Notes: generated by a model not told the origin, from the letters alone. A stretch of DNA of 64,000 bases from Paenibacillus glycanilyticus (GCF_030161375.1 NZ_BSSQ01000018.1:239459-303458); one strand, 5' to 3'; shown: positions 32,692 through 42,364, counted from the first letter of the stretch. Made by a program: numbers and translations.

Positions 32692-33834
32692 TTAAGGCTT
32701 CACGGATTGGCGGATCTGTTCGATCTGCGCCGTATCCATGCCCATCGCATTGCTCACTTTAATTTCCCCGGATGCAAGCTTGGATGTTAAATCTTTAATT
32801 TGGTTACGGGCATCTTCCGGGAGAACCGTTGTATATACATCGTTCTCAGCCAAACCAACTCCGCCCTCCAGAAGGCCCGACACGACCAACTTGCCGGTTG
32901 GCAGCGTGCCTTCTTTGGCCTGCTTCACCGCATTCAGAATAACGTCATCAATCTTCTTGATGGCAGAGGTCACAATCAGATTGGCTTTCTCGTCATCCGT
33001 TCCTTGCATCATTGCAGACTGGTCGGAATCGACGCCAATCGCATATCTCTTCTGATCTTTGGCCGCGTCGAATACGCCAAGCCCCGTACCGCCGGCTACG
33101 TTAAAGATGACATCAACGCCGGATTTGTATTGCAGCAAGGAAAGCTCTTTCCCTTTACCCGGATTCGCGAAGTCTCCGGCATAGGAAATCGCAACTTTAA
33201 TGTCTGGCACAACATATTTTGCACCTTCGATATACCCTACCAGGAAAGCATTAATGCCCGGAATATCCATTCCGCCGACAAACCCGATCTTCTTGTCCGG
33301 GTTCGCATCCGGCAGTCCCGACGTGGAAGCGAGTGCCGCCGTTGCTCCGGCGAGGAAGGAAACCTCATTCGTCGCATACGATACGCCATAAACATTGGAG
33401 GCTAACTCCGCAATGTCCGTATCGTAGTTAATAAATTTCTTGTCCGGATGATTCTGGGCCGTTGCGTTCATAAGTTCCGTAATTTGAGAACCACCTGATA
33501 TAATCAAATCCCAATCCTGAGCCGCCACGTCTTCCAAGGTGGGCTCGTATTTCGTTTGATCGGTGCCCATCTCAATGACTTTCGTCTCTACGCCAAGCGT
33601 TTGCTTTGCTTTCTCAACGCCGGCATTGGCCGCATCAAAAAACGACTTGTCCCCGAGTGTGCCCGGGATTAGCAGAACAACCTTAAAAGCGTCTTTTCCG
33701 CCGGCTGCCGCATTTTCGTTTGCCCCTTTGTTAGAAGTTGCACTACCGGATGTATCCGGTGTCGAGACATTCTTTTCGCAAGCGGTTACAAAAAATATAG
33801 CCATTAGGACTAACAGCATGAATGCTTTTCTCAT
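32692..33834 (-). CDS. BMP family nucleoside-binding lipoprotein (NupN/YufN-like)
   Basis: 380 residues. Lipobox VTAC with Cys19 anchors it outside. The mature protein contains KVVLLIPGTLGDKSFFDAANAGVEKAK, DLIISGGSQITE and IGFVGGMDIPGINAF, all typical of the basic membrane protein (BmpA/TmpC) receptors that bind purine or pyrimidine nucleosides. First gene of the seven-gene operon, divergent from an AraC-type regulator. ATG 33834 follows GAGG with 9-base spacing. Confidence 0.93.
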   Translation of the reverse strand: MRKAFMLLVLMAIFFVTACEKNVSTPDTSGSATSNKGANENAAAGGKDAFKVVLLIPGTLGDKSFFDAANAGVEKAKQTLGVETKVIEMGTDQTKYEPTLEDVAAQDWDLIISGGSQITELMNATAQNHPDKKFINYDTDIAELASNVYGVSYATNEVSFLAGATAALASTSGLPDANPDKKIGFVGGMDIPGINAFLVGYIEGAKYVVPDIKVAISYAGDFANPGKGKELSLLQYKSGVDVIFNVAGGTGLGVFDAAKDQKRYAIGVDSDQSAMMQGTDDEKANLIVTSAIKKIDDVILNAVKQAKEGTLPTGKLVVSGLLEGGVGLAENDVYTTVLPEDARNQIKDLTSKLASGEIKVSNAMGMDTAQIEQIRQSVKP

Positions 33835-34005
33835 TGAACGGTTCCTCGCTTCGTATTTGGTGCTTCATCGAAGGTCATCCGACCTATGCCGATTATGGTT
33901 TCGGCTATCAATGTGACCTCATTGTAGCAAAATGAAGCTGTAATTCTTATTGCCATTCGGTCGAAGTTATTATATGATTCGGCTAAACTAACGGAGGTGC
34001 GCAGG

Positions 34006-34758
34006 GTGAATCTGCTCGACTTTCTATTCTATTCCAAGCGGGAGAAAAGCCGGTATATTCCGCCGCACAGCCACGAGTGTTACGAACTGGTCTATTATTT
34101 CGGAGGTTCGGGCGAGACCCGCATCGGCTCCAAATTTTACACATTTGGCGGTGATATGCTTGCCGTCATTGCTCCTCGAACCGAACATGACGAACGTCAT
34201 GATTCGGAAGGCGATGTTTTGTTCATCGGCTTCCACAGCGATCAAGACATTCTCGGCCATATCAATACGATTATTAAAGATCAAGAAAATAGCGGGATCA
34301 AACCTCTTATATTGCGGATGAACGAAGAGTTCTCCGGCAAGAAACAGGGTTATTCCGAAATGCTCAATCTCATGATCGGCGAGCTTGTTATCTTGATCAG
34401 CCGGTTAACGGAATCGCGCAAATCCGAACAGTTACAGGATAATCCTTTGCAGTATGTAAGAAATTATATGGAAGAACACTTCAGACAGAAAATAACGGTC
34501 GAAGAATTAGCCGTTATGTCCGGTTACAGCTATGACCGTTTCCGCCACTTGTTCAAGGAAGAATACGGCGTACCGCCGCTTCAGTATTTATTCAACAAAC
34601 GCATGAACTACGCCAAGCTCATGTTATACGAGACGAACGACCAAATCTCCCAAATTGCCCATTCCTGCGGATTTTCCAGCGAGGTGCAGTTCTGCAGCAT
34701 GTTTAAGCGGGAGACCGGCATGACCGCCAAGGCCTTCCGCCAGCGCAATAGAAAATAA
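34006..34758 (+). CDS. AraC family transcriptional regulator
   Basis: 250 residues. N-terminal cupin-like sensor (YIPPHSHECYELVYYFGGSGET, then PRTEHDERHD with several histidines), and a C-terminal pair of AraC helix-turn-helices (ITVEELAVMSGYSYDRFRHLFKEEYG and IAHSCGFSSEVQFCSMFKRETG). GTG 34006 is preferred to GTG 33997 because ACGGAGG is spaced 8 bases from the former and overlaps the latter. Being divergent from the nucleoside operon with a short intergenic region, it likely controls it; the effector may be a nucleoside or ribose. This link is inference. Confidence 0.9.
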   Translation: MNLLDFLFYSKREKSRYIPPHSHECYELVYYFGGSGETRIGSKFYTFGGDMLAVIAPRTEHDERHDSEGDVLFIGFHSDQDILGHINTIIKDQENSGIKPLILRMNEEFSGKKQGYSEMLNLMIGELVILISRLTESRKSEQLQDNPLQYVRNYMEEHFRQKITVEELAVMSGYSYDRFRHLFKEEYGVPPLQYLFNKRMNYAKLMLYETNDQISQIAHSCGFSSEVQFCSMFKRETGMTAKAFRQRNRK

Positions 34759-34819
34759 GCATGCTCCGCTGTATCTATCCTTGCCTCTATAATAGATAAA
34801 TCATACTGTCTATCCAGAC

Positions 34820-34860
34820 AAAAAAAGATGACTTCCGCCTTCTGCAGAAGTCATCTTTCT
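34820..34860. terminator. Bidirectional terminator between AraC-type and enolase-family genes
   Basis: AAGATGACTTC (34825-34835) and GAAGTCATCTT (34847-34857) arms with an A-run before and a T-rich run after, serving both converging genes. Confidence 0.85.
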
Positions 34861-34869
34861 TATTTTAAA

Positions 34870-36024
34870 TTACCGGCTCCAGCCGCTCGTTTCGACCCGG
34901 CTTGCAAACAGCTCCTCGTCAAACGCGAGACCAAAGCCCGCTTTCGCCGGAACGTGGAACATGCCGTCCTCCACCCGATAAGCGGAAGTATCCATGCCTT
35001 CAATCGTGATGTCGTCGTGTTCAACAAATTCGAAATGGTTGATTGCGGCAGCGATGTGCGCAAGAGCGTAGATGCCGTAAGCATTGCCGTAGCAATGCGG
35101 CGCGGAACGAAGTCCCGCCTGGTCCAGCTCCGCTCCAAGCTCCAGCCAATGCGTAAAGCCCGGATAAATAATGTCGTATTGGAGAACGTCAACAAGACCG
35201 TTTTTCGCCCAGCTGACCAGATGCGGAGACGCCAGTCCCTCGCCGTCGGCAATGAGGACATTTTGGCCGCGCTCGCGAAGCCATGCTTTCAGATCGGCGT
35301 ACAAAGCATCATCCTCGTGGAAAGCCTCTTCCACCCAATACAGATTCACGTCGCTGCAAGCCGCCAGCACTTCTTTGGTTAGATTCAAATTATAAGCGTT
35401 GTTCGCATCGATCATAATTCGCCCGCTTGGTCCGGCAACCTCGGCAACGCCATGAATAATGGCGATATCCCGCTGCGTCCCTTCCGCGATTGGCATATGC
35501 CGTCCGCCGCGGCCAACCTTGATCTTGAAGTTGCGGTGTCCTTTGGCGTACCCTTGCTCCGCTTCCTCTTTGAGCAGCGCTACCGCATCTTGTTCACTCG
35601 CCAAATGCAAGTCGTCGAAATAAAGGGATGTATCGTAACAAGGCACAACAAGCGGAGAACCAGGCTCGCGGTTTAGTCTGGATACCAATTCGTACACGGG
35701 CTTGTCTAACCGGCGTCCGATCCAATCCAGTATCGGATACTCGAGCGGAATGCGGTATGGCTTCAGTATTCTGCCGTTGGGATCAAACAAATCGATCAGC
35801 CTCATGCCAACAACGGCTTCCGCCATCTCTTCGGTTAACGAACCGGTATGGCCAAACCCCGTGTCTCCATCGATTGTAATCCGGGCAATACGCACGGAGC
35901 AGCTTTTGCCATGATCGCCAAGCCTGCCGTTCGAACCCGCGCTCCTAGCGCGTTCACCTGTAAGCGTGGCAACCTCAATCTTCTCGATTTTCCATTCCGG
36001 TTGAATAAAAGATAGATCCATCAT
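34870..36024 (-). CDS. Mandelate racemase/muconate-lactonizing enzyme family protein (enolase superfamily)
   Basis: 384 residues. Barrel motifs: KIKVGRG (KxK, about residue 172), IMIDANNAYN (metal Asp), YWVEEAFHEDD (metal Glu), LIADGEG (metal Glu) and APHCYGNAYG (base His). These are the elements for proton abstraction from a carboxylate substrate, most often sugar acids or muconate-type acids; dehydratase or racemase activity cannot be told apart here. ATG 36024 follows GGAG. It lies directly downstream of the ABC exporter pair on the same strand, about 30 bases after its stop, so co-expression is possible. Confidence 0.85.
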   Translation of the reverse strand: MMDLSFIQPEWKIEKIEVATLTGERARSAGSNGRLGDHGKSCSVRIARITIDGDTGFGHTGSLTEEMAEAVVGMRLIDLFDPNGRILKPYRIPLEYPILDWIGRRLDKPVYELVSRLNREPGSPLVVPCYDTSLYFDDLHLASEQDAVALLKEEAEQGYAKGHRNFKIKVGRGGRHMPIAEGTQRDIAIIHGVAEVAGPSGRIMIDANNAYNLNLTKEVLAACSDVNLYWVEEAFHEDDALYADLKAWLRERGQNVLIADGEGLASPHLVSWAKNGLVDVLQYDIIYPGFTHWLELGAELDQAGLRSAPHCYGNAYGIYALAHIAAAINHFEFVEHDDITIEGMDTSAYRVEDGMFHVPAKAGFGLAFDEELFASRVETSGWSR

Positions 36025-36056
36025 GAATCACTCCTCTATGATTGTTGTTTGCGCTA

Positions 36057-37862
36057 CTAAGCCGTTTGGTACCGTCCTGCCTGAAGCTGGAACAGATGCG
36101 CGTAACTTCCGTTCAGGCGCATAAGCTCGTCATGACTGCCGGATTCAATGATTTTGCCGTGCTCCATCATATAGATCCGGTCCGCAAGCCGCGTCGTGGA
36201 TAACCGGTGGGAGATGAAAATAACCGTCTTGTCCCCCGCGGCCTCAAGCATCGCCCGGTTCAGATTATATTCGCTGATCGGGTCAAGCGCGCTTGAAGGC
36301 TCATCCAGAATGAGAACGGAGCACGGCCTTACAAAGGCTCTCGCAATCGCAATCTTCTGGGCTTCCCCGCCCGAGAAGATTTGTCCTTCGTCTGAGAATT
36401 CCCGGGTCAGCTCGGTCTGGAGACCTCTGTTCAGGCGGCTGAGCCGTTCGCCGAAATCCGCCTTGTGCAGCGCTTGAACAACTCTGGCATTCAGCTCCCG
36501 ATCCCCTTCCGCTACCTGATCCATCCACACGTTCTCCGCGAGACTTGCGGCAAATAACTGAAAGTCCTGGAACGCAACGCCGAACTGAGCACGGTAGTCT
36601 TCCGCCCGGTAAGCCTTGATGTTCTTCGAGTCGTAGACGATTTCGCCTTCCGTTACATCATACAACCTAAGCAAGAGCTTGATGAGCGTCGATTTGCCCG
36701 CTCCATTATAACCAACAATGGCAATCTTCTCTTTAGGTCGAATGGTCATGTTAATATCAACGAGCGTAGGCTTGCCGCTGTTCTCGTAGGTGAAGCTAAC
36801 GTTAGACAGCTTGATTTCCTTAGGCGATTCCGGCATGACGGCCGGGTGGGAGGAATCGGCCATCTGCGGCTCTTCCTCCAGAAATCCCCGCAGTTTGCGG
36901 ATGTACAGATTGTTTTTCTGAAACGCCGTTACCGAATCGATCAGGTTATTAAGACTCCACCCCATGGTCCACACGCCGTTCGTGACCGCAGCGAAAGTCC
37001 CGTACGAAATCGTATGCAGAACTATAACCTGGTAAGCGGTATAAGCAAAGTACACACCATCCATTAGAAGCACGCGGAACACATAGTTATTGAGCACTTG
37101 AAGAACAATGATCCGCGGCGAATACTTGCGCACCACTTGCTGCATCGCGCCGTTGGCATCCCCGTAATCATCCATGAGAGGCGCCGCAATACGGCTGGTC
37201 CGCAGCTCTTTGGCATAGTCAGGCAAGTAGAACACCCGGCTGATATAGCTTTTCTTGCGCTCAAGCGGTTTCGACTCCAGCTCGCTTCGGAATCGAACCT
37301 TGTTGCTGTATACGGTAATGATAAACCTCGCAGCCATGCCTACCAGCACGACAACAACGCCAAGCGGGTTCAAGACAAGCAGAGCCGTCAGGATCCCGGA
37401 TACGGTAATGATATTTTTAAGAAGCGCCGCGGCATGGTCGAGCACAGCAGCCGCCTTGCCTTCCGTTTGCGAAGCCGCCCAGACGAACTGATTGAAAAAT
37501 TCCGGATTATGATAACGGGAATAGTCCATCTTGATGGCCTTAACGAACAACTCCTCCTGCATCGCTTTGTCCAGCTTCTGCAGTTGAATAGGGGCAAAGA
37601 TCTCGTATACGTAACCCGCGGCAATTTGAATGAGAGAGCCGTATAATAGATAACCTCCCGCCGCAAGCAGGACGGGCGTGAAAGACTGGCTGATCGTTAC
37701 CGCATCCACCACAAGCTTGATCAGCAGAATGCCCCACATGACGTCAAACAGGCCAAACAACGCCTGCATGAACAAATGCACAACGGCATAACGAGGAACA
37801 ACCCGGAAGACATAGCCAAGCATAAACCAGTTATTGCGAATGATTTCGGCCCGCTTACCCAA
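36057..37862 (-). CDS. ABC exporter half-transporter (membrane plus ATPase domain)
   Basis: 601 residues: an N-terminal domain with about six helices and a C-terminal ABC cassette with Walker A GYNGAGKST, signature FSGGEAQKIAIARAF, Walker B SVLILDEPSSALDP and switch FISHRLSTT, all intact. It starts with TTG 37862, 9 bases after AGGAGG, overlapping the stop of the companion gene by 8 bases. The pair likely forms a heterodimeric exporter for a small molecule, lipid or peptide; the cargo is not evident from neighbours. Confidence 0.88.
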   Translation of the reverse strand: MGKRAEIIRNNWFMLGYVFRVVPRYAVVHLFMQALFGLFDVMWGILLIKLVVDAVTISQSFTPVLLAAGGYLLYGSLIQIAAGYVYEIFAPIQLQKLDKAMQEELFVKAIKMDYSRYHNPEFFNQFVWAASQTEGKAAAVLDHAAALLKNIITVSGILTALLVLNPLGVVVVLVGMAARFIITVYSNKVRFRSELESKPLERKKSYISRVFYLPDYAKELRTSRIAAPLMDDYGDANGAMQQVVRKYSPRIIVLQVLNNYVFRVLLMDGVYFAYTAYQVIVLHTISYGTFAAVTNGVWTMGWSLNNLIDSVTAFQKNNLYIRKLRGFLEEEPQMADSSHPAVMPESPKEIKLSNVSFTYENSGKPTLVDINMTIRPKEKIAIVGYNGAGKSTLIKLLLRLYDVTEGEIVYDSKNIKAYRAEDYRAQFGVAFQDFQLFAASLAENVWMDQVAEGDRELNARVVQALHKADFGERLSRLNRGLQTELTREFSDEGQIFSGGEAQKIAIARAFVRPCSVLILDEPSSALDPISEYNLNRAMLEAAGDKTVIFISHRLSTTRLADRIYMMEHGKIIESGSHDELMRLNGSYAHLFQLQAGRYQTA

Positions 37863-39684
37863 TGTTGAGCGCCTCCTCTTTGTAATACGCCGCTTGCTTA
37901 TGGAACATATCCGCGTATTTTCCGCCTCGGGCCATCAATTCATCATGGCTCCCGGTTTCCGCAATCCGGCCATGCTCCAGCAAAACAATGCGATCCGCCA
38001 GCGCAGCCGACGACAACCGGTGCGAGATAAAGATGACGGTTCGCCCTTCCGAGGCTTGCAAGAGCAGTTCGAACATCTGGTATTCCGCGACAGGATCCAG
38101 CGCGCTGGACGGCTCATCCAGAATGGCAATGCGGCTGTCGCTCGCGAATAACCGGCCGATTGAAATTTTTTGAACCTCTCCGCCGGAGAGAACCAGTCCT
38201 TGGTCATCGAATTCGCGCGTCATGACGGACGCCGCCGATCCGCCAAGGCTTGAAATTTTCGAATAGACGCCAACGGTCTCCAGCACTTCTTCCGCTTGTT
38301 TGTATTCGCCCTCGGAGGCCCTCCGCATAAACACGTTGTCGGCAACAGGCATCGCCATCACTTTGCAGTCCTGGAACACCGTGCCGAATACCTCCCGGTA
38401 ACCTTGCACTTCGTATTGCCCCGCAGCTACGCCATTCAGACGCACGACGCCTTCGGTCGGATCATACAAACGCATCATGAGCTTGATTAGGGTCGATTTG
38501 CCTGCTCCGTTATGACCGACCAGGGCGATCTTCTCGCCTGGTTCCACCTTGAGACTAATCCCGCTTAAGATCGGATTGGAAGCGCCGCTATACGTGAACC
38601 CCACTTGATCGAGTTCCAGCCGCGGCTCTTCGCCATCCGGTTTAATCCCCGCTTGTTTCTCCGAGATGACCGGCTCATAACGCAGGAACTCCCGCACGTT
38701 CTCAATATAGATGCCGTTCTCCTGCAATTTCGTAAAGAACCCCGACACTTCCGCAACTGAACGGGATAAATTATTAATCGCATTAAGCATGACAATGAAT
38801 TGAAACGCTTTGATTCTGTGAAGCACCAGCACGCTGAGAGCCGCGTACATAATCGCCAGCGGGAAAGGGAGTATCCGGCCAAATACGTCGTCGAGCGCCC
38901 GGTATTTCGCCACCCTTCTGCCCAGAACAAGGAAGTTGCCGCGCATCTGGCCAACCGCCTGATCGTAACGGCCAAGCATAACCCGGAAAATATTCGACAG
39001 CCGCAGTTCCTTTGCGAAGCTCTCGAGGTAAGCGATCCGATTGACGTATTTGCTTACCCGCACGGGAGAGGTGTTGGCTTTGTTAAGGTCATAAAGCGCT
39101 TGGTTGCGGCGAACCGTTATCGTCAATTTGGTTACGGCCGGGAGAATCATAAAGATAAGCGCAATCGGGTCCAAGTAAATAACCGTGAAGATGAGCAGAA
39201 CAAAGGACGTTAACGCTCCAAAAAAGTTCGTCATGTTGTCTAGAACGCCCGCCATCCGGGTATCCGCTTCGTTGCCGGCCCGCGTATATTTGTCATAAAA
39301 CTCCGCATCTTCGTAGCAGGCCAGCTCCACCTCCGACGCTTTCTCGAACAACATCCGGTTCAGTTCCTGCGAAATCTTCAAATCGCAGACAGGCTTGTAT
39401 CTCTTATCAAACCATTCATAGACAAGCGTTAGCAGGAAGGACAGTGACATCATAGCAGCTATAAAAATCAACACATGCGAATAGGGCGTTCCATGCTCGA
39501 CAGCGCCAAAGACATAGCTAACAAATAAAATGGCGTACAAATAATCAATTCCGTAATTCAACATGCTAAGAATAAATTGCAGAACAACTCTGCGCGGAGC
39601 CGTCCGGTAAGCGATACCGAGAAAAAACATGTTGTTGCTCCAATAAGAACGCAATTGCCGGTAAGTATCCTTTTTACTCGCCAT
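37855..39684 (-). CDS. ABC exporter half-transporter, partner of the following gene
   Basis: 609 residues with the same layout: about six helices, then Walker A GHNGAGKST, signature LSGGEVQKISIGRLF, Walker B IAILDEPSSALDP and FISHRLSSA. Unlike many heterodimeric exporters, neither partner shows an obviously degenerate nucleotide site. ATG 39684 is the start. First gene of the two-gene unit; the intergenic stretch upstream holds the terminator of the GNAT gene and no regulator. Confidence 0.88.
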   Translation of the reverse strand: MASKKDTYRQLRSYWSNNMFFLGIAYRTAPRRVVLQFILSMLNYGIDYLYAILFVSYVFGAVEHGTPYSHVLIFIAAMMSLSFLLTLVYEWFDKRYKPVCDLKISQELNRMLFEKASEVELACYEDAEFYDKYTRAGNEADTRMAGVLDNMTNFFGALTSFVLLIFTVIYLDPIALIFMILPAVTKLTITVRRNQALYDLNKANTSPVRVSKYVNRIAYLESFAKELRLSNIFRVMLGRYDQAVGQMRGNFLVLGRRVAKYRALDDVFGRILPFPLAIMYAALSVLVLHRIKAFQFIVMLNAINNLSRSVAEVSGFFTKLQENGIYIENVREFLRYEPVISEKQAGIKPDGEEPRLELDQVGFTYSGASNPILSGISLKVEPGEKIALVGHNGAGKSTLIKLMMRLYDPTEGVVRLNGVAAGQYEVQGYREVFGTVFQDCKVMAMPVADNVFMRRASEGEYKQAEEVLETVGVYSKISSLGGSAASVMTREFDDQGLVLSGGEVQKISIGRLFASDSRIAILDEPSSALDPVAEYQMFELLLQASEGRTVIFISHRLSSAALADRIVLLEHGRIAETGSHDELMARGGKYADMFHKQAAYYKEEALNIG

Positions 39685-39805
39685 TCAGCCATTCATCCCC
39701 ACCTTTCCGATGCTTCTTTAACTCCAAATTCCATCTTCATCCAATATATTATGACTAGGTTTAATATGTCAAAATAAAATATATTTGTTATATTATTAAA
39801 ATACG

Positions 39806-39853
39806 CGAAAAAGGGCTGAGCCGGGTAACTTCTCGTTACCTGACTCAGCCCTG
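39806..39853 (-). terminator. Terminator after the GNAT gene
   Basis: Long arms AGGGCTGAG...GTAAC and GTTACC...CTCAGCCCT (39812-39830, 39835-39852, a few mismatches), followed in the leftward direction by TTTTT. Confidence 0.8.
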
Positions 39854-39866
39854 CTTATACTAACAA

Positions 39867-40466
39867 TTAGTTCGAATCTCCGACCATCCGCAACAACCTC
39901 TCCTTCACCATAGGCCACTCGTTATCTAGAATGCTGTAGAAAACATTATCATGAACGGCGCCCCCATCGGTCGCGTCCAAACGCTGGCGGCGAAGCACGC
40001 CTTCCTTAACGGCCCCGATTTTGTCCAACGCTTTAAGCGACCTTGTGTTGCTGCCGCTCGCCGTGAATTGAACCCGGATCACGCCAAGTTCTTCAAAGGC
40101 ATACTGCAAGAGAAGGAGTTTGCAAGCCGTATTTATTCCGCTTCCCCAGAAATCCGGAGCAATCCATGACCAGCCAATTTCGACGTTCTTATTGGCCACG
40201 TCCAAATCGCCCAGCCGTGTCGTTCCCGCGAGCCGTCCACTGCTTCTGTCGATGATAGCAAATGGAAGCTGCGTTCCCGCTTCACGGTTAGCCAGCGCTA
40301 AATCAAGCGCGGATGCAATAGCTTGTTCCGTATTGTTTTTTCGCCAAGTCAGTTCCCATACCTTCGGGTTGCTTAACAGGGAAGCCAGCTCCTTCACATG
40401 CTCGGCTTGCAGGGGGAGCATAATGGCTTTGCTGTTGTCCAGCACGAGATCCGTCCGGAATTTCAT
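39867..40466 (-). CDS. GNAT family N-acetyltransferase (RimJ/RimL-like)
   Basis: 199 residues. FAIIDRSSGRLAGTTRLGDLD, VEIGWSWIAPDFWGSGINTACKLLLLQYAFEELGVIRVQFTA and NTRSLKALDKIGAVKEGVLRR form the acetyl-CoA-binding core of the family. Substrate may be a ribosomal or other protein N-terminus, or a small amine. The frame opens 2 codons earlier, but AGGAGG is spaced 7 bases from ATG 40466. It follows the HxlR gene by 11 bases and is probably in its operon. Confidence 0.88.
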   Translation of the reverse strand: MKFRTDLVLDNSKAIMLPLQAEHVKELASLLSNPKVWELTWRKNNTEQAIASALDLALANREAGTQLPFAIIDRSSGRLAGTTRLGDLDVANKNVEIGWSWIAPDFWGSGINTACKLLLLQYAFEELGVIRVQFTASGSNTRSLKALDKIGAVKEGVLRRQRLDATDGGAVHDNVFYSILDNEWPMVKERLLRMVGDSN

Positions 40467-40477
40467 AGTCATGCCTC

Positions 40478-40828
40478 CTATTCCTGTTCGGAACGGTCTT
40501 CTGCTCCGTACAGCATGTTCATATGATCGATATGAGCCGTTCCCCAGTCGTTCATAACCTGAAGCACCGCTCCTAAGCTTTGGCCGTATTCCGATATGGA
40601 ATACTCTACCTTCGGGGGAATTTGATGATAAACCTCGCGGTGCACGATATCGTTATATTCTAGCTCCCTTAATTGCTGGGTGAGCATCTTTTTGTTAATG
40701 CCCGGAATCGCTTTCTGCAGCTCGCTGAACCGCATGGCTCCGTTAGCGATGAGCTGAAGCAGAATAACGGGCTTCCACTTTCCGATCAGAATATCCAATG
40801 CGGATTCGAATTTACAATATTGCTTCAT
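40478..40828 (-). CDS. HxlR family transcriptional regulator
   Basis: 116 residues. FESALDILIGKWKPVILLQLIANGAMRFSELQKAIPGINKKMLTQQLRELE is the complete HxlR winged-helix core. Such proteins respond to electrophiles or redox signals. Divergent from the DoxX-type gene 145 bases away, so that gene is a likely target, together with its own operon partner, the GNAT gene. GGAGG precedes ATG 40828. Confidence 0.9.
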   Translation of the reverse strand: MKQYCKFESALDILIGKWKPVILLQLIANGAMRFSELQKAIPGINKKMLTQQLRELEYNDIVHREVYHQIPPKVEYSISEYGQSLGAVLQVMNDWGTAHIDHMNMLYGAEDRSEQE

Positions 40829-40972
40829 TGCGGCCTCCTGTGCCCTATGCGCGTTAAGGTTACTATTTATTAACCAGGTTTAGAAAAAGTGCCTACTTCC
40901 TTCGTCCGAATACCTGGGTCTATTATACCTTTAGAACATATTGAAAGAGTAGTCAGGAGGTTGCTACCGTTT

Positions 40973-41326
40973 ATGAATATCGTCATTTGGATCGTTCAAG
41001 GGCTTGCAGCGTTAGGATTTGTTTACTCAGGCTGGATGAAAGCCTTTCAGCATGAAAAAGCCAAACATGCATGGGGCTGGGTCAAGGAAGTTCCGACAGC
41101 ATTGGTTGTCTTCATCGGCCTGGCCGAATTACTGGGAGCACTCGGCATCATCCTGCCCGAAGCGCTGGGCATCGTGCCGGTCTTAACCCCGTTAGCCGCA
41201 GCCCTGCTTGGCGCCGTCGTCCTTCTTGGCGCATTGTTCCACCTATCCCGCAAAGAGTACCGGGAAATTGGAGTAAACATCGTCTTTATCGCCTTAGCTG
41301 CTTTTGTTGCGATTGGCCGTTTCTAA
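40973..41326 (+). CDS. DoxX family membrane protein
   Basis: 117 residues, four helices: IVQGLAALGFVYSGWMKAF at the N-terminus, ALVVFIGLAELLGALGIILP, then LTPLAAALLGAVVLLGALFHL and the C-terminal helix. DoxX-like proteins associate with redox and quinone functions, but no residue here fixes a role. The longer frame from 40889 lacks a ribosome binding site; AGGAGG lies 12 bases before ATG 40973. Likely regulated by the divergent HxlR protein. Confidence 0.85.
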   Translation: MNIVIWIVQGLAALGFVYSGWMKAFQHEKAKHAWGWVKEVPTALVVFIGLAELLGALGIILPEALGIVPVLTPLAAALLGAVVLLGALFHLSRKEYREIGVNIVFIALAAFVAIGRF

Positions 41327-41344
41327 TTAACGAGTTAACAATTA

Positions 41345-42319
41345 TTAGATTTGCACCAGCATCAGAATAATGGAGGATAAGCCGAGGCAGGTACCCATTA
41401 AGCACAATACCATTAGCGCTTGTTTATGATTAAGTCCCGCCCGCAGCAACCGGTAATGGGCTTGGCTGGCGTCTGCCTGGTAGATGGCTTTTCCTTGCAG
41501 GAATCGCTTGAGCATCACGTACAAGTTGTCGAAGATCGGAACGCCAAGCGCGAGAATCGGAATGAACATGGATAGAACCGTCGCTTGCTTAAACGCCCCG
41601 TCTAACGAAATAACGGCAAGCATGAACCCGAGAAATGTGGCTCCCGCATCGCCCATGAATATTCGGGCCGGAGGTTTATTGAATCTTAAGTATGCTAACG
41701 TTATGCCTACTAGAATAATCGCCATGCTAGCCGAGTTCGATTGTCCCATTGCCAATGCCACGATAAACAACGTCATCGCCGAGATCGCGGACAACCCGCC
41801 AGCAAGTCCGTCCAGCCCGTCCGAGAAATTGATGACCGTGGTCACCCCGAAGATCCAGAGCGTTGTTAGAATAAACTGCAATAGAACAGGAAGCTCCACA
41901 TATTGGCCGGACAGCGGATTCACAAACCCCGTGAACACAATGCCGGAGGCATACACCAGCATTGCCGCGGAGAGCTGAACGATCAGCTTCGGCAAAGCGG
42001 GGAAGTCCTTCCCTTTTGTTTTGTACCAATCATCAACCGTCCCGATCGCGAGCAGCAATAGTCCGCCTAGAAAGATCGCCCCGGTCTGCATGGAGAAATC
42101 CCGAACGACAACCAAATAGGCGACAAAAAAACCGATAAAAATCGCGTATCCGGCCGTAAGCGGAATCGGCTTCCGGTGGAGCTTGCGTTCGACGTCTTTT
42201 CTAGGCTTGTCCACAAAATCGATCTTGAACGCCAGACTGCTAAACGGAGGAATCAATAAGAGCACCGTTACAAAAGAAAGCACAAAAGCCAATACATATA
42301 AAATAGGGATCACCGCCAT
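41345..42319 (-). CDS. MraY/WecA/TagO family undecaprenyl-phosphate sugar-1-phosphate transferase
   Basis: 324 residues with about ten helices. Family hallmarks: DVERKLHRKPIPLTAGYAIF, the catalytic NFSDGLDGLAGG motif and ARIFMGDAGATFLG. It transfers a sugar 1-phosphate (typically GlcNAc-1-P) from UDP to undecaprenyl phosphate, starting teichoic-acid or surface-polysaccharide synthesis. Convergent with the DoxX gene, 18 bases from its stop, and no other wall-polymer gene adjoins. ATG 42319 follows AAGGAATTTTACAT. Confidence 0.9.
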   Translation of the reverse strand: MAVIPILYVLAFVLSFVTVLLLIPPFSSLAFKIDFVDKPRKDVERKLHRKPIPLTAGYAIFIGFFVAYLVVVRDFSMQTGAIFLGGLLLLAIGTVDDWYKTKGKDFPALPKLIVQLSAAMLVYASGIVFTGFVNPLSGQYVELPVLLQFILTTLWIFGVTTVINFSDGLDGLAGGLSAISAMTLFIVALAMGQSNSASMAIILVGITLAYLRFNKPPARIFMGDAGATFLGFMLAVISLDGAFKQATVLSMFIPILALGVPIFDNLYVMLKRFLQGKAIYQADASQAHYRLLRAGLNHKQALMVLCLMGTCLGLSSIILMLVQI

Positions 42320-42364
42320 ATGTAAAATTCCTTATGTCTAAATCATATAGATGAAGCGCGAAGG

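Noticed and set aside
33835..34005. Purine riboswitch before the nucleoside receptor gene
   Set aside because: The spacer between the divergent genes is short and shows no three-way-junction pattern with conserved loops.
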